From: Oscillospiraceae bacterium
GTDB taxonomy: Bacteria; Bacillota; Clostridia; Oscillospirales; Acutalibacteraceae
Assembly (NCBI GenBank): GCA_015065685.1
Contig: SVPU01000017.1
Coordinates: 1 to 32,987 of the forward strand
Length of the DNA: 32,987 bases
Direction of reading: 5' to 3'
How positions within the stretch are numbered: the stretch's first letter is position 1; the number at the start of each line of letters is the position of its first letter. The notes under the pieces were generated by a model that had not been told where the DNA came from, searched no databases, and saw nothing but the letters and a program-made list of their open reading frames with translations. The position numbers were made by a program, and so were the translations under genes. Below are positions 1 to 8,171 of the stretch, piece by piece.

Positions 1-17
1 CAATTACAGCCACCAAC

Positions 18-93
18 GGCCCGGTGGTCAAGAGGCCTAAGACACCGCCCTTTCACGGCGGTAACACGGGTTCGAATCCCGTCCGGGTCACCA
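18..93 (+). tRNA. tRNA-Glu (anticodon UUC)
   Basis: The 76 bases fold as a complete cloverleaf. The 7-bp acceptor stem pairs 18-24 with 83-89 (one G-U), the discriminator is A90 and CCA is encoded at 91-93. The anticodon stem CCGCC/GGCGG encloses a 7-base loop with anticodon TTC at 52-54, which reads Glu codons. The T-arm has the standard TTCGAAT loop between ACGGG and CCCGT. A strong terminator follows directly, so this is the last gene of its transcript. Bases 5-15 end in a CCA and could be the 3' end of a preceding tRNA, which suggests a tRNA array cut by the window edge. Confidence 0.96.
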
Positions 94-137
94 AAAAACC
101 GAAATACCCTTTTGGGTGTTTCGGTTTTTTCTTTTTG
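94..137 (+). terminator. Rho-independent terminator after tRNA-Glu
   Basis: An 11-bp stem (99-109 with 114-124) closed by a TTTT loop is followed by a T-rich run at 125-136. It starts immediately after the CCA end of the tRNA. Confidence 0.9.
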
Positions 138-185
138 TGTAACGAATACTACCAGCGGTGCCTGTAGTATTCGTTACACAAAAAG
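131..185. repeat. Perfect 22-bp inverted repeat with 11-base loop
   Basis: Bases 131-152 are the exact reverse complement of 164-185; the 11 bases between (153-163) do not pair. Neither side is followed by a proper T-run beyond the stem, so it is not a standard terminator on its own. It sits between the end of a tRNA gene and the end of the convergent spoVAD unit. It could be a small non-autonomous element, a recombinase or attachment site beside the tRNA, or a stable convergent-end hairpin; the sequence does not decide between these. Confidence 0.8.
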
Positions 186-209
186 AACCTGGCGTTGATC
201 ACCGCCAGG
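174..209 (-). terminator. Terminator for spoVAD on the minus strand
   Basis: On the minus strand a CCTGGCG/CGCCAGG stem (188-209) with an 8-base loop is followed by TTCTTTTT (180-187). The U-run lies inside the right arm of the neighbouring inverted repeat. Confidence 0.75.
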
Positions 210-277
210 CCTAAGAAAGTTTTAGGTTTCAAAAAACCAGTTGATTTATTTGCATTTTCTTTCTCTAAATGTTGCAC

Positions 278-1303
278 TTAGTTTGACAATTCATCGTCTA
301 TTTTAATATTCAACAAATGTGCCACACCGGGTATGCTCTCACCCTGCATTGTAGAAGTTGGGGAAAGAAGCGCACCTGTGGACATAAACAGAATATTTTT
401 AAAGTTGCCGTCTTCAAACCTATGCATAATAAATGAAGCAAGCACCGATGCGCTACAACCGCAACCCGAGCCGCCACCGTGAACATCCTGACTTTCGCGG
501 CGGAAAATCATATTGCCGCAGTCGCTGTGTTTACAACGAAGGTCAACACCCTTTTCATCGGTCAACTCATATAAAAGTTGCGTGCCGATATACCCCAAAT
601 CTCCCGTGTAAATAACATCATAATCTTGCGGAGTGGTACCTGTATCCTCAAAATAATGAATTAGAGTAGAGGCAGCAGCAGGTGCCATTGCCGCACCCAT
701 ATTGTTAGCATCGGTTATGCCGTAATCCTCGATTTCGCCGAAGGTGATGGAATTTATATAAGGCTTATTTTTACCTTTGCCCAAAACAAGAGCGCCTGAG
801 CCGGTAACCGTCCACTGAGCGGTTGGAGTGCGTTGTGAGCCGTAATCGAGAGGAAAACGGTATTGCCTTTCTGCAGAACAAAAATGGGAAGAAGTAACTG
901 CTATTACTTTTTCGGCGGCGCCGCTATCGATAAAGAGTGAAGCCAGAGCGGTTGAGAGCGACATGGTTGAGCAAGCACCGTAAAGACCGATAAAAGGAAT
1001 ACCCAATTCTCTAAGGCCGAAAGAACTGCCAATGCACTGATTTAGCAGGTCTCCTGCGAAAATATTGTCAATATCTTCTGCCTTTAACCCTATTTTATCA
1101 AGGGCGATTCCTATTGCAGTTTTTTGCAGCTTACTTTCAGCTTTTTCAAAGCTTTCTTCACCGAAAAAGCTATCGTTTATGTGGTAATCAAATTCCTGTG
1201 ATAACGGGCCCTCGTGTTCTTTTTTGCCCACAACTGAAGCATAGCTTAAAATGCTTGGTTTATTATCAAAGCCGATAGTTCGTTTACCTATTTTATAAGC
1301 CAT
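278..1303 (-). CDS. spoVAD: Stage V sporulation protein AD (SpoVAD)
   Basis: The 341-residue product matches SpoVAD, a thiolase-fold protein needed for uptake of dipicolinic acid into the forespore. It begins MAYKIGKRTIGF and carries the family's GLYGACSTMS segment (C111, at the thiolase nucleophile position), SSHFCSAERQYRFPLDYG and QRTPTAQWTVTGSG. An open frame extends upstream to 1417, but the ATG at 1303 has an AAGGA site 8 bases before it and gives the usual family length, so I chose it. In Bacillus and Clostridium it normally sits between spoVAC and spoVAE. Here neither is present: upstream is yfcE behind a terminator and downstream is a convergent tRNA. It therefore seems to be an orphan copy or a relocated gene with its own promoter. 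Confidence 0.93.
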   Translation of the reverse strand: MAYKIGKRTIGFDNKPSILSYASVVGKKEHEGPLSQEFDYHINDSFFGEESFEKAESKLQKTAIGIALDKIGLKAEDIDNIFAGDLLNQCIGSSFGLRELGIPFIGLYGACSTMSLSTALASLFIDSGAAEKVIAVTSSHFCSAERQYRFPLDYGSQRTPTAQWTVTGSGALVLGKGKNKPYINSITFGEIEDYGITDANNMGAAMAPAAASTLIHYFEDTGTTPQDYDVIYTGDLGYIGTQLLYELTDEKGVDLRCKHSDCGNMIFRRESQDVHGGGSGCGCSASVLASFIMHRFEDGNFKNILFMSTGALLSPTSTMQGESIPGVAHLLNIKIDDELSN

Positions 1304-1369
1304 AAAATCAATCCTTAAATTATATTTAATAATAATTTTAACGCTTATCGGCAAAATATTCTCATCATT

Positions 1370-1397
1370 AAAAAATGCCCGTATTTTAATACGGGCA
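1370..1397 (-). terminator. Terminator after yfcE-like gene
   Basis: A 10-bp stem (1376-1385 with 1388-1397) is followed on the minus strand by six T (1370-1375). It lies just after the yfcE stop codon and separates the long operon from spoVAD. No clear sigma-A promoter is visible in the 66 bases left before spoVAD, which would be compatible with a sporulation sigma factor, but I cannot assign one. Confidence 0.8.
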
Positions 1398-1409
1398 AAA
1401 TTTATATTT

Positions 1410-1958
1410 TTATTCAATTTCGAACTTATTATAAGTTTCGAGTGTTAACAGATTTTTCCACAAGAACACTCCATTTTCGAGTGTTATATAGCTGTGGAAG
1501 GAATTTTCTTTCGGAATTGAAACCGAGCCGCAGTTCATATAAATAAAATCTTCTTTTATCTCACATTTTGGAACATGGGTGTGGCCGTTCAGCAGAATGT
1601 CGCCGTTTGATAAAGGAGGTGGAGTAGCGGGACCGAATTTATGACCGTGGGTTGCGTATAAAATTTTATCACCCACGGGAATAACTGCATAATCGGCTAA
1701 AATGGGAAAGTCAAGCACCATCTGGTCAACTTCGGTATCGCAGTTACCCCTAACGCACAAAAGCTTATTTTTTAAGGGATTAAGCATTTCGATAACCTTT
1801 TTGGGTGCATACTCCAAGGGTAAATCATTGCGCGGTCCGTGATATAAAATATCTCCGAGTAAAAGCACTTTATCTGCTTTTTCTTCTTCGATGGCTTTAA
1901 GTAACAATTCGCAATAATGCGCTGAGCCGTGAATATCAGATGCAATTAAAAACTTCAT
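1410..1958 (-). CDS. yfcE: YfcE/MJ0936-family metallophosphoesterase
   Basis: The 182-residue protein has the complete calcineurin-like phosphoesterase motif set in order: SDIHG (D8, H10), LLGD (D36), RGNCD, THGH and GHTH, which bind two metal ions. E. coli YfcE hydrolyses phosphodiesters in vitro; the physiological substrate of the family is not settled. The start follows the stop of the flavin-reductase-like gene by one base, so the two are translationally close. It is the last gene of the minus-strand operon, with a terminator just beyond its stop codon. The family call is firm; the substrate is unknown. Confidence 0.9.
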   Translation of the reverse strand: MKFLIASDIHGSAHYCELLLKAIEEEKADKVLLLGDILYHGPRNDLPLEYAPKKVIEMLNPLKNKLLCVRGNCDTEVDQMVLDFPILADYAVIPVGDKILYATHGHKFGPATPPPLSNGDILLNGHTHVPKCEIKEDFIYMNCGSVSIPKENSFHSYITLENGVFLWKNLLTLETYNKFEIE

Positions 1959-1959
1959 T

Positions 1960-2451
1960 TTATTTTACCAAAACCTTTTCAATTTTTCCTATTATGATAT
2001 TATGAAAATCATCATTATACCAGTGAAGTGGCTCGTTATCGGTGAAATTTTGCTGCTCGAGTTTACCTACATACTGCTTTTTGCAAATGAAAATAAGTCT
2101 TGCTTCTTCGAAATATACAGTGCCATCACTGAAAACAGGGGTGAGTCCCGCGAGAGCGGTTTTATCAACATCTCTGCCCGATTTTGAGCCGCAGATTTTA
2201 TGGATTTCTTTGTTATCACCGTAAAAACTCAAGGTGAAATAGTCATTTTTATCAATAAATTCCATTGTGTAACGCTGAGGTCTTACCATTGCGATAACAC
2301 TGTCGTTACCCCACATTTCACCTGCAAAACCCCAAGAGGCAGTCATCATATTATAACCGTTTTCATCCCCTGCAGAAATTAGCATCCATTCGTCTGCAAT
2401 GGCCTTTATCAAATTATCTTTAACGTCTTTAGCAGAAATTTCTTTGAACAT
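1960..2451 (-). CDS. Flavin reductase-like FMN-binding split-barrel protein
   Basis: This 163-residue protein resembles the flavoredoxin/flavin-reductase-like family: an N-terminal MTASWGFAGEMWGNDSVIAMVRPQRYTMEFI segment of the split barrel (residues about 36-66), then FTLSFYG and a HKICGSKSGRDVDK stretch typical of small clostridial members. Such proteins bind FMN and move electrons in anaerobes, but the partner is rarely known. It starts 9 bases after recG and ends one base before yfcE, so it is cotranscribed. No iron-sulfur cysteines are seen. The family is clear; the exact redox role is not. Confidence 0.85.
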   Translation of the reverse strand: MFKEISAKDVKDNLIKAIADEWMLISAGDENGYNMMTASWGFAGEMWGNDSVIAMVRPQRYTMEFIDKNDYFTLSFYGDNKEIHKICGSKSGRDVDKTALAGLTPVFSDGTVYFEEARLIFICKKQYVGKLEQQNFTDNEPLHWYNDDFHNIIIGKIEKVLVK

Positions 2452-2460
2452 AAAGCACCT

Positions 2461-4485
2461 CTAATTTTTGTTAAGATTTTTATATAAAGCGGCAATTTCT
2501 TTTCTCAAGGCAAGATTTTCTTCGCGCTTTAGGTGTGGATCGTTTTTAAGGAGATATTCCACCTCTCTGCCTGCAAGGTTAAGAATTTTTCTATCGGCAA
2601 AAAGGTCGGCGATTTTCATATCGGGCAGACCGTGCTGGCGCGAGCCCAAGAAATCACCGGGACCTCTGAGTTCGAGGTCGGCGTCGGCGATTTTAAAGCC
2701 ATCGGCCGTGCTTTTAATAACTTCTAAGCGCTTTTTAGTATCATCAGAACTGTTGTCGGAAATAAGTATACAGTCCGATTTATATTCGCCTCTGCCGATT
2801 CTGCCGCGCAACTGATGAAGTTGTGAAAGGCCGAATCTTTCGGCGTTTTCAATCACCATAATAACGGCATTTGGAACATCAATTCCAACCTCAATAACGG
2901 TGGTGGAAATCAGCAACTGAATATTCCCGTTTGCAAACTCTCGCATAACCTTGTCTTTGTCTTTAGAAGGCATTTTGCCGTGCAACAGTCCTAAAGAATA
3001 GCCTTTGAATTCATTTCCCTTTAATGCTTCATAATATTCAGTAGCACTGGTTATATCGAGAGTTTCGTTTTCTTCAACCAATGGACAAACGATATAACCC
3101 TGTCTGCCTTGGTTTAAGAATTTTTTTATATAATTGTAGATTCTTGCCTTATAAGAAGAATCTACAAGATATGTTTCAATTTTCTGTCTGCCTTTGGGGT
3201 ATTCATCAATAACGCTGATATCAAGGTCGCCATAGAGAATAAGTCCAAGAGTTCTTGGAATAGGCGTTGCCGACATAACAAGTGTATGCGGATTTTCGCC
3301 CTTGGATGATAATTTACCCCTTTGCGCAACGCCGAAACGGTGCTGCTCATCGGTTATAACAAGTCCCAAATTATTAAACTCAACATCGTCGCTAAGAAGC
3401 GCGTGAGTGCCGATTATAACATCAATATCACCGTTTTTAAGGGCGTTTTTTATTATCGTTTTTTGCTTTTTTGTGGTGGCACCCGTTAACAATCCGCAAC
3501 GGATTCCCGTGGATTTTGTGAAATTGAGCATTGTGTTATAATGCTGTTCGGCCAAAATTTCGGTTGGCGCCATCAAGGCTGACTGATAACCGTTGTTGGC
3601 GGCATTAAAGCAAAGCGCCGCACAAACCGCGGTTTTTCCGCTGCCAACATCGCCTTGAATAAGTCTGTTCATAGGTCTGCCTGTCTTCATATCTGCAAGA
3701 CATTCTTCCGCAACCCTTATCTGAGCATTTGTGAGTTCAAAGGGGAGAAGTGCTTTGAATTCATTAAGGAAATTCTTTTCCATAACGCAAGCGGTTTTTC
3801 CGCGTGAATTCTTTTTAAGGAATGTAAGCCCTGCCTGCAAAACAAAAAGCTCTTCGAAAACAAGCCTTTTCTTTGCGATTTCAAGCGCTTCGGTGGTTTT
3901 TGGGAAATGGATATTCCACAGAGCAAAATCAATATCACAAAGATTATTTCTTTGTCTGATTTGCTCTGAGAGAGTCTCTGGAATTTTAAGCGAGGACAAT
4001 GCATTTTTCATCAATCTGCTTATGGTTTTTGAGGAAAGGTCGTGAGAAGCGGGGTAGATAGGCTCAACCCCCGCAAACGAAGCCTCGTTCACAAGCGGTG
4101 AAGACATCTGTTTTATGTAAAAATTGCCCGTAACCCTTCCGTAAAAAAGATATTCTCTGCCAAGCCTTAATTTTTCGGCAAGGAATTTTTGGTTAAAAAG
4201 CGTTATTTCAATTTGAGAGGAGGCATCCTCGGCCAAAACCTTGAAAATTGTCATACCGCGTCTCGTATTTTTAGTTTCAACGGGTGAAATAATTTTCGCT
4301 CTGATACAAGAATTTTCAAAAAAGGAGCACTCGCTTATTGGTGTTATGTTTGTCCAATCAAGGTACGCTCTCGGATAATAACGCAAAAGGGCACCGATGG
4401 TATCGATGCCCCGTTTTTTCAAAACAACAGCACGCTTTTCACCAACACCCTTTAGATATTGAATATCGGTAGTAGCTGTTATCAT
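2461..4485 (-). CDS. recG: ATP-dependent DNA helicase RecG
   Basis: The 674-residue protein is a full-length RecG, which regresses stalled replication forks and processes branched recombination intermediates. The N-terminal wedge/OB region covers roughly 1-150 and begins with the helix-hairpin-like LKGVGEKRA. The helicase core has Walker A GDVGSGKT (278-285), motif II DEQH (379-382), MSATPIPRTL, and the late motifs STTVIEVGIDVPNA and QLRGRIGRG. The C-terminus has the RecG signature LRGPGDFLGSRQHGLPD. The ATG at 4485 follows an AGGAG site. Its position just behind fakA and asp23 matches the conserved Firmicutes order. Confidence 0.97.
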   Translation of the reverse strand: MITATTDIQYLKGVGEKRAVVLKKRGIDTIGALLRYYPRAYLDWTNITPISECSFFENSCIRAKIISPVETKNTRRGMTIFKVLAEDASSQIEITLFNQKFLAEKLRLGREYLFYGRVTGNFYIKQMSSPLVNEASFAGVEPIYPASHDLSSKTISRLMKNALSSLKIPETLSEQIRQRNNLCDIDFALWNIHFPKTTEALEIAKKRLVFEELFVLQAGLTFLKKNSRGKTACVMEKNFLNEFKALLPFELTNAQIRVAEECLADMKTGRPMNRLIQGDVGSGKTAVCAALCFNAANNGYQSALMAPTEILAEQHYNTMLNFTKSTGIRCGLLTGATTKKQKTIIKNALKNGDIDVIIGTHALLSDDVEFNNLGLVITDEQHRFGVAQRGKLSSKGENPHTLVMSATPIPRTLGLILYGDLDISVIDEYPKGRQKIETYLVDSSYKARIYNYIKKFLNQGRQGYIVCPLVEENETLDITSATEYYEALKGNEFKGYSLGLLHGKMPSKDKDKVMREFANGNIQLLISTTVIEVGIDVPNAVIMVIENAERFGLSQLHQLRGRIGRGEYKSDCILISDNSSDDTKKRLEVIKSTADGFKIADADLELRGPGDFLGSRQHGLPDMKIADLFADRKILNLAGREVEYLLKNDPHLKREENLALRKEIAALYKNLNKN

Positions 4486-4526
4486 TGAGAAACACTCCTA
4501 TTAAAGTAAATTAATTGGATTTTGAA

Positions 4527-6203
4527 TTATTCAACCGAAATAATATAATAATAAACAGGTTGACCGCCGTTTATAACGGTAATTTCAGCCTTATCGCCAT
4601 ATTTTTCCTGAATTTGAGATTCAATAGCCATTGCTTGCTCATCGGTTACATCCTCACCGTAAATCACGGTTACGAACTGACTGTCGCGCTTAATCATTTG
4701 TTTCAAAAGCTTTAAAACAGTTCTTTCGAGGTCGGTATCAACATAGGTGATTTTGCCGCCTAGAAGAGCCATTAATTCACCCTTTTTAATGCTGTGGCCA
4801 TCAAATTCAGAATCTCTTGCGGCAAAGGTTATTTGACCTGTGGCAATTCTTTCTGCCGCCTTTTCCATTTCGATAGCATTGGTATCATTATCGCTGTCAG
4901 GGTCGAAGGTGAGCATTGCGGTAATGCCCTGAGGGATTGTGCGTGTGTGAAGCACAATAACCTTTCTTGTGCTAATTGGAATGGTTTGCTCCGCAGCCAT
5001 AATAATATTTTTGTTGTTAGGGAGAACAAAAACAGTTTCGGCAGGGGTGGATTCGATAGCCTTTAAAATATCATCAGTGCTGGGATTCATTGTCTGACCG
5101 CCTGAAACAACGGTATCAACGCCCAAATCCTTGAACAACTCTTCAAGTCCTACGCCTGCGCTTACAGATACAAAACCAACAGGCTTGGTCGGCTCAACAG
5201 GTGTGAAGGTTTCGGTGCGGTCGGCACTCTTTGCGGGCTTTTTGCGAGCTGTTTCAGCATCATGCTTTGCTCTTTCGTGCTGATCACGCATATTTTCTAT
5301 CTTGAGATGCACTAACGGTCCGAAGGTGAGTGCATTTTCAATTGCATTACCGGGATGGTCTGTGTGAACATGAACCTTAATGATTTCTTCATCATCAACC
5401 ACAACAACACAGTCGCCGATAGTCTCGAGGAAAAGGCGCAATTCGTTAGGCTCTTTTTCACATTCGCTATCGCGATTAACAATAAACTCGGTGCAATAGG
5501 TGAAGGTGATTTCACCCTCAAATTCACCTGCAGCGTTAAAGCCTTCTTCTTGCTCTTCTTCAGGCTCTGAAGCGGATGCGGCAGAGTTAATCATAACGCC
5601 ATCCTTAAGAACAGAAAGCATACCCTTTAGAATAAGCACAAAGCCATAACCGCCGGCATCAACAACGCCAGCTTTTTTAAGAGCGGGGAGAAGCTCGGGA
5701 GTTTCTGCGAGAGCCTTTTCAGCGCCCTCAATAGCAGCCTCGAAAACCTCGATTTCGCTCTTGCCGTCGCTAAAGGCTTGATTTGCATATTCGCTTGCAA
5801 CACGGGATACGGTTAAAATTGTACCCTCGGTTGGCTTCATAACTGCTTTATATGCAGCTTCAACACCAAGTGTTAAGGCTCTTGCAATGTTCTCGGCAGT
5901 TACGAATTCATCATTTTCCATTCCCTTGGCGAAGCCACGGAATAGAAGCGAGGTTATAACACCTGAGTTTCCGCGTGCGCCTCTGAGTAGTGCAGAAGCA
6001 TTAACAGAAGCCACTTTTCCTGCGGTAGCACCGCTTAATTTTTCTAGCTCTCTTGCACTGTTTGCAAGAGTCATCGACATATTAGTACCTGTATCGCCAT
6101 CCGGAACGGGGAAGACATTAAGGTCATCTACTTGTTTTCGGTTATTTGCGAGATTATTTGTTGCGGAAATTATCGCATCACGCAATATATCACCGTTAAT
6201 CAA
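4527..6203 (-). CDS. fakA: DAK2-domain fatty acid kinase subunit (FakA/YloV)
   Basis: The 558-residue protein matches FakA/YloV, the ATP-binding subunit of fatty acid kinase that phosphorylates fatty acids held by DegV-type FakB proteins for phospholipid synthesis. The DAK2 kinase domain fills about residues 1-200, with the nucleotide/Mg motif DLNVFPVPDGDTGTNM (D35, D37) and LLRGARGNSGVI. A Glu-rich, low-complexity stretch near 215-222 leads to the C-terminal domain, which ends with the usual TVINGGQPVYYYIISVE. The start is TTG (6203), supported by AAAGGAG 8 bases upstream; no better ATG is near. No fakB partner is in the window. It follows the asp23-like gene, the typical pair. Confidence 0.92.
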   Translation of the reverse strand: MINGDILRDAIISATNNLANNRKQVDDLNVFPVPDGDTGTNMSMTLANSARELEKLSGATAGKVASVNASALLRGARGNSGVITSLLFRGFAKGMENDEFVTAENIARALTLGVEAAYKAVMKPTEGTILTVSRVASEYANQAFSDGKSEIEVFEAAIEGAEKALAETPELLPALKKAGVVDAGGYGFVLILKGMLSVLKDGVMINSAASASEPEEEQEEGFNAAGEFEGEITFTYCTEFIVNRDSECEKEPNELRLFLETIGDCVVVVDDEEIIKVHVHTDHPGNAIENALTFGPLVHLKIENMRDQHERAKHDAETARKKPAKSADRTETFTPVEPTKPVGFVSVSAGVGLEELFKDLGVDTVVSGGQTMNPSTDDILKAIESTPAETVFVLPNNKNIIMAAEQTIPISTRKVIVLHTRTIPQGITAMLTFDPDSDNDTNAIEMEKAAERIATGQITFAARDSEFDGHSIKKGELMALLGGKITYVDTDLERTVLKLLKQMIKRDSQFVTVIYGEDVTDEQAMAIESQIQEKYGDKAEITVINGGQPVYYYIISVE

Positions 6204-6236
6204 ATTGAAACACTCCTTTAACTATTAAACCCTCGG

Positions 6237-6587
6237 TTATTCCTTGATACCGTCAATCTTAACAACAACTTTGTTAACGGTTATCCCTGTTGTTTCTTTA
6301 ACAACATATTTAACCTTCTCGGTAATACTTGCGGCTATAGCGTTTATGTTCATACCGTAGGTTACAACAATATGAAGCTCAACAATTACACCATCTGTAT
6401 TGCCTAAAACCTTGATTCCTGTATCAAGCGGTTCGCTTTTATAAAATTTATTGAGGAGCTTTTGCTTATTTGAGCTTGGAACCATTCCAACAACGCCAAA
6501 GCAAGAAGTAACCTCGTGGCCGATAAGCTTTGAAAGATAAGCTTCGGATATATCGATTTTACCTAATCTGTTTTCATAAGCGATCAT
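6237..6587 (-). CDS. Asp23/Gls24 family envelope stress protein (YloU-like)
   Basis: The 116-residue protein shows the Asp23/Gls24 pattern: GKIDISEAYLSKLIGHEVTSCFGVVGM at the N-terminus, VELHIVVTYGMNINAIAASITEKVKYVVKETTG in the middle and VNKVVVKIDGIKE at the end. Family members are small alkaline-shock or membrane-associated proteins, often encoded beside fakA in Firmicutes. A strong AGGAGG site precedes the ATG, and fakA starts 33 bases after its stop. The role here is probably envelope homeostasis coupled to lipid metabolism, inferred from the pairing. Confidence 0.92.
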   Translation of the reverse strand: MIAYENRLGKIDISEAYLSKLIGHEVTSCFGVVGMVPSSNKQKLLNKFYKSEPLDTGIKVLGNTDGVIVELHIVVTYGMNINAIAASITEKVKYVVKETTGITVNKVVVKIDGIKE

Positions 6588-6610
6588 AAAAAGTATCCTC
6601 CTGTGTTTTG

Positions 6611-8161
6611 TTAACTATTGTAAATATATGAGTCAATTGAAGAATAAATATCACTCGCAGAGTAACTCTTTATATTCTCAATTTTTTCATTGCAGAAAAG
6701 AACACCAGTCCTATAACAAATAGGGATGAACGGCATTTCGGTTTGTAGGGTGGTTTCTATATCAAGAATGGATGTGCTGCCGTTATAAAAGCCGTTAACA
6801 ACATCTGCGGCTGAAGCCGTTTTTTCCAAGCCCTCATCCGCGGTTTCTGCGGTAGCGGTTTTTATTCCGAAAGCCGCGCTGCCGCTGGGTGTTACCATGG
6901 GGGAAATATCCATATTCTCAGTAAGCTTTATTTCACCCAAAAAGAGCTGGAAATTACCGTTTTGCAAGCTTTCCAAATATTTATCATAGCTTTTTTCTAT
7001 TATCTGAATTTCAATTCCGTAAGCTTTCAGTTGCGCTGCTATAAGCTGTGCAGTAGCAACACGGGTTCGATTTTCAGAATTCACAAGCATGGTAAGCTTG
7101 AGCGTTTTACCATTGCCGCTTAAACTATTATATCCTATTTTTTGTAAATTCTCAACTGTTATTTGTGAAGCGGCGTTAATTTGTATATTTTGAATAGATT
7201 TTGTTTCATTCCAAACGGGGCTGAAAAAGCCTTTTGCCGGCAACGCATTGTTATAAAATGCATTCTGGCAAATACTGCTTCTGTCAATACCTGAGGAAAG
7301 CGCTTGTCTGAGCTCTGTGTGTGATAGAACACCAAAATTTTGGTTAACTCCGATATAAACCAGGTTATTAAGGTTTATATCGAATTTATTTCCGCTCATT
7401 CGAATAATGCTTTGGTCGCTTGTGCTGCTATAATAAATATCTGCGGCGCCGACCGAAACATAATGCTCAACCGATTCACTGTCCGGCGCATTTATAAGCT
7501 TGATTTGGGTTATATTGCCCTTTTTGCCGAAATAATTTTCATTTAAAACAAGTCCATCATTTTTTTCGTTTAGCTTATATCTTCCACAACCGATGGGTGG
7601 CAAAACCACACTGTCTGAGTTTGTGATTTTATCACTGCCTTGTTTAAGAATGGGGAAGTCGAGCAGATTTTTAAAGTAAGGGTCGTTTTTTGAAAGATTA
7701 AAAACAACTGTTTTACTATCAGCTGCCAAAACCGATGTAACCTCATAAAGCTTTGAGGCAAAGTTTGCGGACTCGAGCGCTAATTTTGCAGAATAAACAA
7801 CATCATCCGCCGTAACAAAAGAGCCGTCCGAAAATTTGGCTTCACCAATTGTTACTGTGCATTTATTGTTTTGAGTTTCCACGCTGTTTGCCAACACATT
7901 AACTGCATTGAATTTATTATCAAGCTCAATCAGTGGCTCATATAACAGATGGCAAAGCTCAATATTTATATTTGTTTTGGCGGTATACGGATTGAATGTA
8001 TCTGCGGCGGAATAAAGAAGAGTTAAATGATTTTGCTGTGGCGCATCTTCGCTTGTTTCCGAATCGGTGGAGGATGCTTCCGGCGGATTTTTTTTGCAAC
8101 CGCAGAATGATACAATCAAAAGCGTAACCAGCATAAAGGCTAAAACTTTTTTGATTTTCAT
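6611..8161 (-). CDS. ABC transporter solute-binding lipoprotein, family 5 (oligopeptide/nickel type)
   Basis: The 516-residue protein has a lipoprotein signal peptide (hydrophobic residues 6-19, FCGC with lipidated Cys likely C22) and a Ser/Glu-rich linker (28-43). The mature part follows the SBP_bac_5 plan: SAADTFNPYTAKTNINIELCHLLYEPL, then FSDGSFVTADDVVYS and ALSSGIDRSSICQNAF, and a C-terminal lobe ending in YRTGVLFC. Such proteins deliver peptides, nickel or sugars to ABC permeases. No permease or ATPase gene is in the window, so its partner must lie elsewhere. It starts 10 bases after ymdB and is in the same operon as DNA and lipid genes, an odd place for a transporter component. Confidence 0.88.
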   Translation of the reverse strand: MKIKKVLAFMLVTLLIVSFCGCKKNPPEASSTDSETSEDAPQQNHLTLLYSAADTFNPYTAKTNINIELCHLLYEPLIELDNKFNAVNVLANSVETQNNKCTVTIGEAKFSDGSFVTADDVVYSAKLALESANFASKLYEVTSVLAADSKTVVFNLSKNDPYFKNLLDFPILKQGSDKITNSDSVVLPPIGCGRYKLNEKNDGLVLNENYFGKKGNITQIKLINAPDSESVEHYVSVGAADIYYSSTSDQSIIRMSGNKFDINLNNLVYIGVNQNFGVLSHTELRQALSSGIDRSSICQNAFYNNALPAKGFFSPVWNETKSIQNIQINAASQITVENLQKIGYNSLSGNGKTLKLTMLVNSENRTRVATAQLIAAQLKAYGIEIQIIEKSYDKYLESLQNGNFQLFLGEIKLTENMDISPMVTPSGSAAFGIKTATAETADEGLEKTASAADVVNGFYNGSTSILDIETTLQTEMPFIPICYRTGVLFCNEKIENIKSYSASDIYSSIDSYIYNS

Positions 8162-8171
8162 AATATCTCCA

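Noticed and set aside
1-15. 3' end of another tRNA
   Set aside because: The bases end in A-CCA and could close an acceptor stem, but too little is visible to identify a tRNA, so it is mentioned only under tRNA-Glu.
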